Source of the DNA: Flavobacteriales bacterium
GTDB taxonomy: Bacteria > Bacteroidota > Bacteroidia > Flavobacteriales_F > PHOS-HE28
DNA length: 64,000 nt
Direction of reading: 5' to 3'
NCBI GenBank assembly: GCA_019638085.1
Contig: JAHBUL010000001.1
Span: 253,630 to 317,629, forward strand
In this document: positions 20,301 through 26,997 of the stretch, piece by piece
How positions within the stretch are numbered: the first letter of the stretch is position 1
Layout of the letters: each line of letters begins with the position of its first letter
The notes under the pieces: generated by a model
What the model was told of the DNA's origin: nothing
Databases searched by the model: none
What the model saw: only the letters and a program-made list of their open reading frames with translations
Position numbers and translations under genes: made by a program

Positions 20301-20637
20301 CATCGACAACAGCGGCAACCGCCCCGAGGCCAGCATCACGCAAGCCGTGGGACAGGAAGCCGATCAGCAGATGGGAGTGATCACGATGTGGCCGAACCCG
20401 GTGCGTGATGGACAGGTGAACCTGAACATCGATGGCATCGTGGATGCTGACCAGCAGATCTCCGTGACCATCGTGGACCTCTACGGAAAGCAAGTGTTTG
20501 CCCAGGAGTTCGGGAACAACGGCGATCGCTTCAACACCATCCTCAACCTCAACAGCGATATCGCCAGCGGGGTGTACTTGGTGAGCATCAATGTGAATGG
20601 CACCAACACCGTTCAGCGACTGAGCATCATCCGATAG
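14356..20637 (+). CDS. Giant mosaic T9SS type A surface protein
   Basis: 2093 residues from the ATG at 14356; earlier in-frame codons do not extend the signal peptide sensibly. A signal peptide with a basic n-region ends near residue 37 (GAAYAQ). The N-terminal domain (GYPIGFDFTYNGEVFD, GWIGFGKSADG, RVFVVQW, FQIRLYEG) is the one shared by the genes at 508 and 3328. Then come several fibronectin type III-like domains, a GEVED domain (~550-655, FDWDQDGVFED ... GGQTEDYML), two CUB-like segments starting near 775 and 1015 (both with ICPDNAGDVVTL), a calcium-binding thrombospondin-3-like loop near 1628 (DSDGDGIPDCADDCP), and a type A sorting domain from ~2008 (MWPNPVRDGQVNL, DLYGKQVF, IASGVYLVSI). 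It is probably a filamentous surface adhesin; ligand unknown. Confidence 0.9.
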   Translation: MHIKTIGRAGRRKPISRTWARPLAVAAVALFTGAAYAQVAQYSFTYDKLLQTASILQADEDAAFEPITGGTVLADGTQAAVAAGTTFGVGYSEYETVGGFFGSTTRPKNFQGNASFVGNAGMGDGGLSQAEYQSTGTPSLKTGSGYPIGFDFTYNGEVFDRIGISGQGWIGFGKSADGPTAVAVYTSPSNNASYLPLSNTTLLANDSRRNRVVAAGVSGGSFNVGTNTMPIVYDNNYPAYPGAELRYETIGAAPNRVFVVQWLNYGFTISSTDQQYYRRMDFQIRLYEGTNEVEVRYGKAWRSNTTSYLQTGLGGKTAAAFKTFGFYDAGNWYGWPYSWTAQADHNGYPGSTEFSQRIPWTGTQGIAPYNNYGTGSAQDFYAATFHEMSPLESSPFNVANRTISGTKANTPDMMSFTWTPPSCLVAVSNVSVSNAGLSSATLSWTNTGDVDYAVGTGNDPNTATFTGTASGSSVNLIGLAGTTTYHTWVRTNCGGGQTSVWVAGPTFNTLPCPVPGSLPYGTFAINRVELANINNTSSNTTSTYEDFTSIIGQVESPLSYPITVEGSNPYGDMYAIAYFDWDQDGVFEDAQPIGGHVTTDPAVFTGNITISASALAGNCRMRIVTSYYEQPASACAGPTYGGQTEDYMLNVTPATCVPPSASSMVVSNIGAHTVDLAWGASIGGNIVGYAWEVRSSGNPGDPSPAASGTTAPGTTVAIASGLTANTAYTFHVRSDCGATDGQSVWMSKTFTTELGCGSTWVSPGGVASLTDQQFIETHTICPDNAGDVVTLDFTAWNGLNWNVPNRSGMFIYDGDDTNAPQVMGPGAAYSESGWSIPAGGWSSNNTTNKPPLYTSTAVSGCLTVKVYSYGIWTGGMGWSTDFTCAPRPTCFAPEDLSVTNTTVHGASFSWTAGASPNVEYKVVAGGSPASANAVATGTSASGSATTADVLTANTQYSVYFRGLCDDQGVGDDPSAWSSPALNFRTLVGCGGPYDLYPSTAYAAYTPIPTGGIDSVMVICPDNAGDVVTLTLSQFSFGGNGQGVVGVLVHNGNSTSDPLFSSGLPAKTYNSNPPKVLPAGAYYGLTSGGYSNANLPGPFTSTAANGCLTVNFQAYSAYTYDQGMKAMVSCAPAPACSTPDEVAISNIGGTTATVSWANTSQPSIIEYGPVGFTPGTGAAAGTNGTVANSNATSPYSLTGMNAETSYDIYVRQVCDGPSYSANSWRERFATSADCSTAPMIGCATNVTATFTGAAGSPAYNSAQFTNASTCFGGYSSVTGETFIYKFTAPVTGDYQLNFQRTSGSGDEYFLTTPVANGCGAAAFTCIGGSYYIQEYTYPTSHTSGSNTFHLDAGDHYILMKGTAAPKTVDFEILCPGIPPCVTAPTFPANNTTLAVNANPIVFTWPASFGAESYDVYFQGALVANTPTNSINGGSSYTTANIASLYGLGNDVTWRVVPKNATYGAATCPTDWTFSVGGNGASNALPLTSGQVYGGNTYTANGYSNLESSFWGNDAWYSFSATECGDSASVSLCLPASASNTSMALVIRRASDNAVLFPPAGEASYTDNVNPGECFQYQWFNYDPNVWNWVYETPKIEVAPGETYYVIVDGYSYGLDFTMSYTEISNSPDSDGDGIPDCADDCPFTPGVEGGPCTAPGFSVGKIINCECVGGNMAVVSITTDGNPTELSWEITNETMAVVASGAPTAGQANTVVSESVFLPGSCYSFQLMDSNGDGITSGGWELRTTGGKLLLRDDFASGSVSPATPAANPNYGSGHSFCLPEGPANIAPTECGIFNNLLGNKVYANKVTGAANYQFEFSDPDAGFMRRIARPYNYVHFWDMVTNPLVPGVKYFARVRTDRDGPMASAHFGSGCEMGLATAVVTCSELIQAPAYGHSCNETRSFNTNNSFIYAKPVQGATEYQFRIFNTSEGYDQIFTRSTYILQMKWNPNVAPLLQDGYTYNVEINVKVNGVYSGFCASSCTISIDNSGNRPEASITQAVGQEADQQMGVITMWPNPVRDGQVNLNIDGIVDADQQISVTIVDLYGKQVFAQEFGNNGDRFNTILNLNSDIASGVYLVSINVNGTNTVQRLSIIR

Positions 20638-21011
20638 GCTTCGATCCCTTCGCGCCCTTCGGTCCCTGAGGTTCTCGAAGGGCCAAAGGGCCGAAGAACC
20701 AAAGAACCATCTACATGCCGACGGGCCGCTTCGAAAGAGGCGGCCCGTTGTGCGTTGTGGGTACTATGAATGGTGCACCACTGGTGGTATGAAGCACGCA
20801 TGATAAAGCAGGTTGGACGTACCAATGAATTCACACCCTTGAGCATTCCGCGAGAACCGCGCCTATACGCAGAGTTTATGGGCCAGATGCGCTATCCAGC
20901 CCGGAAGGCTCCCAGCTTGTTCCTATCCGGACGAAGTACAATGGACCGTCACGAAGTAGTACGGCGGTGACAAAGGGCTGTTGTTTTCGGGATGCGGGTA
21001 CTTCCGCCAGC
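20638..21011. other. Intergenic region between convergent genes
   Basis: About 375 nt. The first 110 nt hold two inverted repeats (GCCCTTCG/CGAAGGGC at 20654-20683, and the GC-rich hairpin annotated separately). The remaining ~260 nt carry no supported gene or motif. Confidence 0.5.
20721..20748. terminator. GC-rich hairpin after the giant gene
   Basis: ACGGGCCGC (20721-20729) pairs with GCGGCCCGT (20740-20748) around a 10-nt loop, 83 nt after the stop of the giant gene. It is followed by TTGTGCGTTGTGG, which is T-rich but not a clean U-tract. It may serve both converging transcripts. Confidence 0.5.
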
Positions 21012-22082
21012 TTACCGCTCCTTCCGCTCCTTCTCCCGCTTCTGCGGTTGCAGCGGATTCGCCGTCAGTGCTTTGTAGGCTTCACGATTCCGAATGATAT
21101 CGCAGGCCAGCCATACGGCGTGCCGGAACGAGCCTTCATCGGCGATGCCTTTTCCCGCAATATCGAGCCCAGTGCCATGGTCGGGGCTGGTGCGGACTAC
21201 CGGGAGGCCCGCGGTATAGTTCACCCCATTGCCGAAGCTGAGCGCCTTGAACGGTGCCAGCCCTTGATCGTGATACATCGCCAAGACCCCATCGAAATGC
21301 TTGTAGGTGCCACTTCCGAAGAAGCCGTCGGCCGGGTAGGGGCCCATGGTCACGAGGCCTTCCTCGTTGAGCTTCCGTACCGCCGGTTGGATGCGCTCCT
21401 TGTCCTCGCTGCCAAGGGTGCCGCCGTCGCCGGCGTGTGGGTTCAACCCCAGGACCGCGATCTTGGGGCCGTTGATACCGAAATCGCGCACCAAGCTCTG
21501 GTGCATGAGCCGGGCTTTCACAAGGATGCGCTCCATGGTGATGGCCTCGGCCACATCCTTAAGGGGGATGTGGCCCGTAACGGTGCCCACACGCAAGTTC
21601 TCGCTCACCAGGAGCATCAGCACCTCGGCATCACCGCCGGCCATATGGGCCAAGTATTCGGTATGGCCCGGAAAAGCGAAGCCCGCCTGCTCCATGCTGT
21701 GCTTGTCGATGGGGGCTGTCACCAGCACGTCGATCTTGCCGGAGCTGAGGTCTTGTGCTGCTGCTTCCAGGCTTCTGATCGCATAGCTGGCAGCGGCGCC
21801 GGAGGGTACGCCCGGCTCGATCGGTGCTTCCTCCTCCCACACGTGGACTACGTTCAGCTTCTTCGGTATGGCATCCTGGGCGTTCGGGATCCCATTGATC
21901 TGCATGGCCTCTCCACCCTCTATCGTCTTGCGGTAGAGGCCCACGGCCCTGGCCCCGCAATACAGCACGGGAGTATGCTCCTGCAACATGCGTGGGTCTT
22001 CAAAGGTCTTCAGGACCACCTCCAGCCCGATGCCATTGAGGTCGCCGCAGCTGATGCCCACTCGTATTGGTCCGTCGATCAT
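21012..22082 (-). CDS. pdxA: 4-hydroxythreonine-4-phosphate dehydrogenase
   Basis: 356 residues. It oxidises 4-phosphohydroxy-L-threonine in the DXP-dependent pyridoxal-phosphate pathway. Family signatures are GISCGDLNGIGLEV at the N-terminus, TAPIDKHSM, and three metal-ligand histidine motifs: FPGHTEYLA, VTGHIPLKDV and MYHDQGLAPFK, then RTSPDHGTGLDIAGK. The ATG at 22082 is chosen because it fits the family N-terminus; a GTG at 22097 overlapping the upstream stop as GTGA is the alternative. It follows the M17 peptidase gene directly, so the two are probably co-transcribed. The C-terminus ends in a run of Lys, Arg and Glu. Confidence 0.93.
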   Translation of the reverse strand: MIDGPIRVGISCGDLNGIGLEVVLKTFEDPRMLQEHTPVLYCGARAVGLYRKTIEGGEAMQINGIPNAQDAIPKKLNVVHVWEEEAPIEPGVPSGAAASYAIRSLEAAAQDLSSGKIDVLVTAPIDKHSMEQAGFAFPGHTEYLAHMAGGDAEVLMLLVSENLRVGTVTGHIPLKDVAEAITMERILVKARLMHQSLVRDFGINGPKIAVLGLNPHAGDGGTLGSEDKERIQPAVRKLNEEGLVTMGPYPADGFFGSGTYKHFDGVLAMYHDQGLAPFKALSFGNGVNYTAGLPVVRTSPDHGTGLDIAGKGIADEGSFRHAVWLACDIIRNREAYKALTANPLQPQKREKERKER

Positions 22083-22093
22083 GTGGTTGCGGT

Positions 22094-23527
22094 TCACTTG
22101 GCGTTGGCGCGGCGCTTGATGAATTCATAGAGCAGGCGTACGCCCACTCCGGAGCCGCCCTTGGGGCGGTAGTGATCGCGTTTGTCCAGGAAAGAGGGAC
22201 CCGCGATGTCGAGGTGGATGAACGGCTTGGTGGTGTATCGCGCCAGGAACTTGCCGGCGGTGATCTGGCCAGCCAGCGGACCGCCGATGTTCTTCATATC
22301 GGCGATATCGCTCTTGATCTCCTCTCCGTATTCGTCCCAGAAAGGCATGCGGGCAACACGCTCGTACGTGTGCTCGGCGGCCTCATGGAGCAGGGCGAAC
22401 TGCTGTTCCGTGGCGGTGCCCATGGTCACGGTTCCGTAGGTGCCGATGGCGCGGGATGCAGCGCCGGTGAGGGTGGCAATGGTGAAGATGGTCTCGGCAT
22501 CATAGCGTTCGGCATAGCTGAGCGCATCGGCCAGGATCAAGCGACCTTCCGCGTCGGAGTTGAGGTTCTCCACGGTGAGGCCGCTGTGCATCTTCAGTAC
22601 ATCGCCGGGGGCGAAGGCCCTTCCACCGGGGCGGTTATCCGTGGAAGGCACCAAGGCCACCACATGCACGGGGAGCTTGCGCTTGGCCACAGCGGTGATC
22701 GCCCCGATGACCGCGGCGGCGCCTGCCATGTCGCATTTCATCGCGTCCATGCTGTTGGGCGTTGGCTTCAGGCTGAGGCCACCGGTGTCGTACACCACGC
22801 CTTTGCCCACCAGCACCACCGGCTTCTTGTTCACAGCGCCTTTCGGCTTCCATTCCATCACGATGAACACCGGCGGATCGATGCTCCCTTGATTCACGGC
22901 GAGCAGGCCGCCCATGCCTTCGGCCTCTATCTGCTTCTTGTTCATCACCTTGGTGGTGAAGCCGGCGCTCTTTCCGAGTTTTTGTGCTGCTTGGCCAAGC
23001 TGAACGGCGCTGAGGTGCGAAACGGGTTCGTTCACCAGATCGCGGGCGGTGAGGTTGGCCTCGCATACGTCCAGCAGCTCTTGCAGAGCGGGGGCCTTCA
23101 CTTCCGTAGCTACCAGGCCCAGCTTCTTCAAATTGCGTGGCAGATCGCCCGTTTTGTGGCGGTTGAAGGTGTACGCACCCAAGGTGGCGCCTTCGAGCAA
23201 GGCCAAGGTGAGCGCGGGATCATCCTGCAAGCTCACCGCCTGTGCTTCCTCGCGTTTGGCGGCGATCAGTTTCAGGGCCATGGCGTTGCCGGCCTGCCGG
23301 GCGCGCTCCAATTGCTGGGAGCTGCTGCTCTTGCGCACTTGGTGTACCATCACCAAGCGGCCACTGATGTCGCAGGTGGCCACGGAAGCCTCGTCCTTCA
23401 GCTGTTCCAGTAAGTATTGGCGGTCGTTGCGCTCCAGATCGATACCGCGCAGTTGGCTGGTATCGGAAAGTATCACCAGAAGGTCTTTTGCACCGGAAAC
23501 ACGGGAGGTCTTGTTTATCTGAAGCAT
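22094..23527 (-). CDS. pepA: M17 leucyl aminopeptidase
   Basis: 477 residues, cytosolic dinuclear-metal aminopeptidase releasing N-terminal residues from peptides. The C-terminal catalytic domain shows the M17 signatures: GKGVVYDTGG with the metal-binding Lys and Asp, MKCDMAGAAAV, the NSDAEGRL motif (usually NTDAEGRL), and LTGAASRAIG. The N-terminal ~170 residues are the less conserved M17 N-domain. Length is normal. It lies upstream of pdxA with a 4-nt overlap or 11-nt gap depending on the pdxA start. A TATCTTCG box 38 nt upstream is a plausible -7 element. Confidence 0.93.
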   Translation of the reverse strand: MLQINKTSRVSGAKDLLVILSDTSQLRGIDLERNDRQYLLEQLKDEASVATCDISGRLVMVHQVRKSSSSQQLERARQAGNAMALKLIAAKREEAQAVSLQDDPALTLALLEGATLGAYTFNRHKTGDLPRNLKKLGLVATEVKAPALQELLDVCEANLTARDLVNEPVSHLSAVQLGQAAQKLGKSAGFTTKVMNKKQIEAEGMGGLLAVNQGSIDPPVFIVMEWKPKGAVNKKPVVLVGKGVVYDTGGLSLKPTPNSMDAMKCDMAGAAAVIGAITAVAKRKLPVHVVALVPSTDNRPGGRAFAPGDVLKMHSGLTVENLNSDAEGRLILADALSYAERYDAETIFTIATLTGAASRAIGTYGTVTMGTATEQQFALLHEAAEHTYERVARMPFWDEYGEEIKSDIADMKNIGGPLAGQITAGKFLARYTTKPFIHLDIAGPSFLDKRDHYRPKGGSGVGVRLLYEFIKRRANAK

Positions 23528-23564
23528 CGGGTTGAATGCGTTTTATAGAGGAGATAAGGGAGGC

Positions 23565-23572
23565 CGAAGATA
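23565..23572 (-). promoter_or_regulatory. -7-like box TATCTTCG for pepA
   Basis: Reading the minus strand, TATCTTCG matches TAnnTTTG with one change and lies 37 nt before the ATG. No convincing -33 TTG was found at the usual spacing. Confidence 0.4.
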
Positions 23573-23715
23573 ACTTTCCCAAGGGGTGGACCTGCCCGTC
23601 CTTTGATCATATCCCGATGGCCGGATCCCGCAATTCCAGCAGAGCGCACCGGCCAACGGTACCTCTCGATCATGCAACGGTATCCGAGGGAACAACTACA
23701 AGCCCCGAAATTCAC

Positions 23716-23723
23716 GTACTTTG
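23716..23723 (+). promoter_or_regulatory. -7-like box GTACTTTG close to a start codon
   Basis: GTACTTTG lies 8 nt before the ATG at 23732. It resembles the Bacteroidota -7 element TAnnTTTG with altered spacing. If used, the leader would be only a few nucleotides. Confidence 0.4.
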
Positions 23724-23731
23724 TAGCAACT

Positions 23732-26386
23732 ATGAACGGCTTTCTCCGCGCTCTTGTGGCATGCGTCCTGCTGGCCCTTGCCTTTACGGCACGTGCCACC
23801 CACAATGAAGCGGGTGAAATACTTGTGTGCCATGTGGGCAGTGACAGCGGCTTGACTTACGAGGTCACCATCATCACCTACACCAATCCCAACTCCCAAG
23901 CGGACCGCCCGGAGTTCATCGTAGGTTGGGGAGATGGAACAGCGCTGGATACGATCCAGCGTGATTCGTATGCGGACATCACCGTCGGTGGGATTCTAAC
24001 TCGGCGCAACTATTACATCAACACGCATGTGTACCCTGGACCGGGGGTGTATTTGCTCCAATACATCGACCCGAACCGCGTGGCCGATGTGGTGAACATT
24101 CCCGGGTCGGTGAACGTGCCGATGTGCGTGCAGACCCAGCTGGTGATCAGTGTGGCAGGCAACAATTGCAGTCCGCGATTCCTCAATCCGCCCATCCAGA
24201 ACGCCTGCCTTGGCCAACCGTGGGTGCATAATCCGGGTGCCTACGATACCGATGGCGACAGCCTTTCCTTTGAGCCGATGGTCTGCTTGGGCGGTGACCT
24301 GAACGGAGATGGCTTCGGTGACCCCATCCCCGGATACAAGTTCCCGAACGAGGTACTCCCTGGAGCGAACAATCAGTATTCCATCGATCCCGTTACCGGT
24401 ACCATCACGTGGGATGCGCCGCAACAACCGGGCATCTACAACATCGCCTTCATCGTCCGCGAATGGCGGATGATCAATGGCCAGTGGGTGAGCGTGGGTT
24501 GGGTGGAACGGGATATGCAGGTGATCGTAGGCCCCTGTAACAACCGGCCCCCGGTGATCACTGAAGTGAACGATACCTGTGTGGAGGCAGGCACCTTGCT
24601 CACGTTCGGTGTGCAGGCCACGGACCCCGATGCCGGGCAGACCATCACCATGGAAGCGCTGGGAGGGCCTTTCCTGCAGGCCAGTTCACCGGCGGTGTTC
24701 AACTCCTCGCCGGCGCAGAACATCGTCTTCGGCACATTCTCCTGGAACACGAACTGCTCCCATGTCCGGCAACAGCCCTACCAAGTGCTCTTCACGGCAC
24801 GGGACAACTACAGCCTGGTGCAATTGCAGGACTACGAGACCATGTTCATCACCGTGGTGGCGCCCGCACCACAGAACCCCACGGCCACACCGGATGGAGG
24901 GGTGATGGAATTGGCGTGGGACGCGAGCATCTGCTCCAACGCCAACGGCTATCGCATCTATCGCAGGCAGGGTTCCGTTGGCTTTGTACACGGGCCTTGT
25001 GAGACGGGCGTACCGGCCTACACGGGCTACCAATACATCGGGAGCACTACCGGTGTGAACAGCACGTCCTACACCGATGCGGGCCTCGCCTTTGGGATCA
25101 CCTATTGCTACATGGTGGTGGCCATCTTCCCGGACGGTGCCCAGAGCTACGCCAGCGAGGAATTCTGCAACCTGCTGCAGCGCGATGTACCCATCATGAC
25201 GCACGTGAGCGTGGGCGTAACGGACAACATCACCGGCGTGGACACCGTGCGCTGGAGCAATGCCTTCGACCTGGACACTACGCAATTCCCCGGACCCTAT
25301 CTCTTCAAGCTCTACCGGGGCGCTGGCCTTTCCACCGCGAACCAGTTGATCCATACAAGTCCCACCTCGCCGTACCTCACCCATCCCGACACGACCTTTT
25401 TGGATCAAGGACTGGATACCCGAACCACCGGACATGCCTACCGCGTGGATCTGTACGGCGACAATGGCAATACGCTGGTCGGACCGAGCAATACGGCGTC
25501 CAGCCTGTTCCTTGTACCCGAACCCAACGACGAGCAGGTCACCCTGCACATTAACCATGCAACGCCATGGATCAACACGCAATTCGATGTGTACCGGCAG
25601 ATCGGCGGGGTGTTCACCTTTATCGGAAGCACCACCACGCCGGAATATGTTGATACCGGCCTGGTGAACGGCGAGGAGTACTGCTACTACGTGAAGGCCT
25701 ACGGCGCGTATGATGATCCGGCCATCATTTCGCCGCTGATCAACTTCAGCCAAGAGACCTGTGCAGTACCCGTGGACCTCACGCCACCGTGTCCGCCCAC
25801 ACTTACCATCGTGAACGATTGCGAGATCCCGTTGAACACGCTCACGTGGAACAACCCCAATAACAGCTGCGCGAATGATACCTGGCGCTACAACATTTAC
25901 TTCACCGACAGCTTGGGTGGCGACATGGAGCTGATCCATACCATCACCGGCGCGGAGGACACCACCTTCAACCATACCGATGGCAGTTCGGTGGCCGGCT
26001 GTTACGTGGTAACCGCGATCGATACCGTGGGCAACGAGAGCGAGTTCAGCAACCAGGTCTGTGGCGACAACTGTCCGGAATACACCTTGCCGAACATCTT
26101 CACCCCCAACAGCGACCGCGTGAACGACCAGTTCATTCCCTTCCCATACCGCGGGGTGAAGAAGATCGACCTGCAGGTGTTCAACCGTTGGGGACAGCTG
26201 GTGTTCACCACGGAAGACCCGGCGATCAAGTGGAACGGCACCGTGAACAACGAGGGCGACCCCGTGCCCGATGGCGTCTACTTCTACGTTTGCAACGTCT
26301 TCTTCAAGCGGCTGGAAGGCACGGTGCCGGAAGTGCTGAAGGGTACCGTACACGTGCTGGGGGGTAACCACGTGGAGCGCAACTGA
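23732..26386 (+). CDS. T9SS type B secreted protein
   Basis: 884 residues from the ATG at 23732, giving the signal peptide MNGFLRALVACVLLALAFTARA; an upstream in-frame ATG at 23603 would bury it. The first ~300 residues (THNEAGEILVCHVG, TITYTNPNSQADR, HVYPGPGVYLLQY, YDTDGDSLSF, SIDPVTGTITWDAPQQPGIY) form beta-rich cadherin/PKD-like repeats of a kind common in flavobacterial gliding-domain proteins. Several fibronectin-like domains follow (AWDASICSNANGYRIYRR and similar). The type B domain closes the protein (LPNIFTPNSDRVNDQF, VFNRWGQLVFTT, PVPDGVYFYVC). The stop overlaps the ribE start as TGATG, so translation may be coupled. Confidence 0.88.
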   Translation: MNGFLRALVACVLLALAFTARATHNEAGEILVCHVGSDSGLTYEVTIITYTNPNSQADRPEFIVGWGDGTALDTIQRDSYADITVGGILTRRNYYINTHVYPGPGVYLLQYIDPNRVADVVNIPGSVNVPMCVQTQLVISVAGNNCSPRFLNPPIQNACLGQPWVHNPGAYDTDGDSLSFEPMVCLGGDLNGDGFGDPIPGYKFPNEVLPGANNQYSIDPVTGTITWDAPQQPGIYNIAFIVREWRMINGQWVSVGWVERDMQVIVGPCNNRPPVITEVNDTCVEAGTLLTFGVQATDPDAGQTITMEALGGPFLQASSPAVFNSSPAQNIVFGTFSWNTNCSHVRQQPYQVLFTARDNYSLVQLQDYETMFITVVAPAPQNPTATPDGGVMELAWDASICSNANGYRIYRRQGSVGFVHGPCETGVPAYTGYQYIGSTTGVNSTSYTDAGLAFGITYCYMVVAIFPDGAQSYASEEFCNLLQRDVPIMTHVSVGVTDNITGVDTVRWSNAFDLDTTQFPGPYLFKLYRGAGLSTANQLIHTSPTSPYLTHPDTTFLDQGLDTRTTGHAYRVDLYGDNGNTLVGPSNTASSLFLVPEPNDEQVTLHINHATPWINTQFDVYRQIGGVFTFIGSTTTPEYVDTGLVNGEEYCYYVKAYGAYDDPAIISPLINFSQETCAVPVDLTPPCPPTLTIVNDCEIPLNTLTWNNPNNSCANDTWRYNIYFTDSLGGDMELIHTITGAEDTTFNHTDGSSVAGCYVVTAIDTVGNESEFSNQVCGDNCPEYTLPNIFTPNSDRVNDQFIPFPYRGVKKIDLQVFNRWGQLVFTTEDPAIKWNGTVNNEGDPVPDGVYFYVCNVFFKRLEGTVPEVLKGTVHVLGGNHVERN

Positions 26387-26997
26387 TGTTCACCGGTATT
26401 GTTGAGCAAGTTGGAACTGTATTGGAAGTGCGCAAGGCAGGCGCCAACACCGACCTCGTGATCCAAGCACCCATGGCCCCGGAGCTGCGAATCGACCAGA
26501 GCGTGGCGCACAACGGTGTTTGCCTCACCGTGGTGGAAGTCTCCGCTGCGCTCGATCCGGCAGCAGCATGGTATCGCGTAACGGCCGTGGAAGAGACCCT
26601 GCAACGCAGCAACATTGGTGCGCTTAAGCCCGGCGACGGTGTGAACCTGGAACGCAGCCTACGCATTGGCGACCGCCTCGATGGACACATGGTGCAAGGC
26701 CATGTGGATACCCTGGTGAAGTGTACTGGAGTGGAGGAGCGCGATGGGAGCTGGTGGTTCACGTTCGCACTGCCTGAAAGGAGCGAGCTGCTGGTGGAAA
26801 AGGGTTCCATCTGCCTGAACGGAGTGAGCCTCACCATCGCAGCGCTCGATGGATCTTCCTTCAGCGTAGCGGTGATCCCATACACGTATGCGCATACCAC
26901 TTTCCGATCGCTGATGCCCGGCGATCAGGTGAACGTGGAGCTGGATGTGCTGGGCAAGTATGTTGCTCGTATGCTGGCGGGGCGGATCACTCTTTGA
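26386..26997 (+). CDS. ribE: Riboflavin synthase, alpha chain
   Basis: 203 residues. It dismutates two 6,7-dimethyl-8-ribityllumazine molecules to riboflavin and a pyrimidinedione. The start MFTGIVEQVGTV is the family hallmark. Two lumazine-binding repeats are visible: N-half with VAHNGVCLTVV and C-half with KGSICLNGVSLTIA, plus DRLDGHMVQGHVDT between them. Length is normal. The ATG shares one base with the preceding stop, an odd pairing of a vitamin enzyme with a surface protein. The 3' end overlaps the convergent peptidase gene by 11 nt. Confidence 0.95.
   Translation: MFTGIVEQVGTVLEVRKAGANTDLVIQAPMAPELRIDQSVAHNGVCLTVVEVSAALDPAAAWYRVTAVEETLQRSNIGALKPGDGVNLERSLRIGDRLDGHMVQGHVDTLVKCTGVEERDGSWWFTFALPERSELLVEKGSICLNGVSLTIAALDGSSFSVAVIPYTYAHTTFRSLMPGDQVNVELDVLGKYVARMLAGRITL

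Noticed and set aside
20754..21011. Small gene or tRNA in the gap before pdxA
   Set aside because: No cloverleaf or plausible coding frame was found.
20967..22130. Open plus-strand frame of 387 codons over pdxA
   Set aside because: It is a high-GC shadow of pdxA, with no family resemblance and His/Ala/Gly-rich composition.
22067..23413. Open plus-strand frame of 448 codons over pepA
   Set aside because: Antisense to a clear M17 aminopeptidase; His- and Gly-rich, typical of antisense reading.
24686..26371. Open minus-strand frame of 561 codons over the type B gene at 23732
   Set aside because: The plus-strand reading has signal peptide, domains and a sorting tail; this one has none and is His/Val/Arg-rich.
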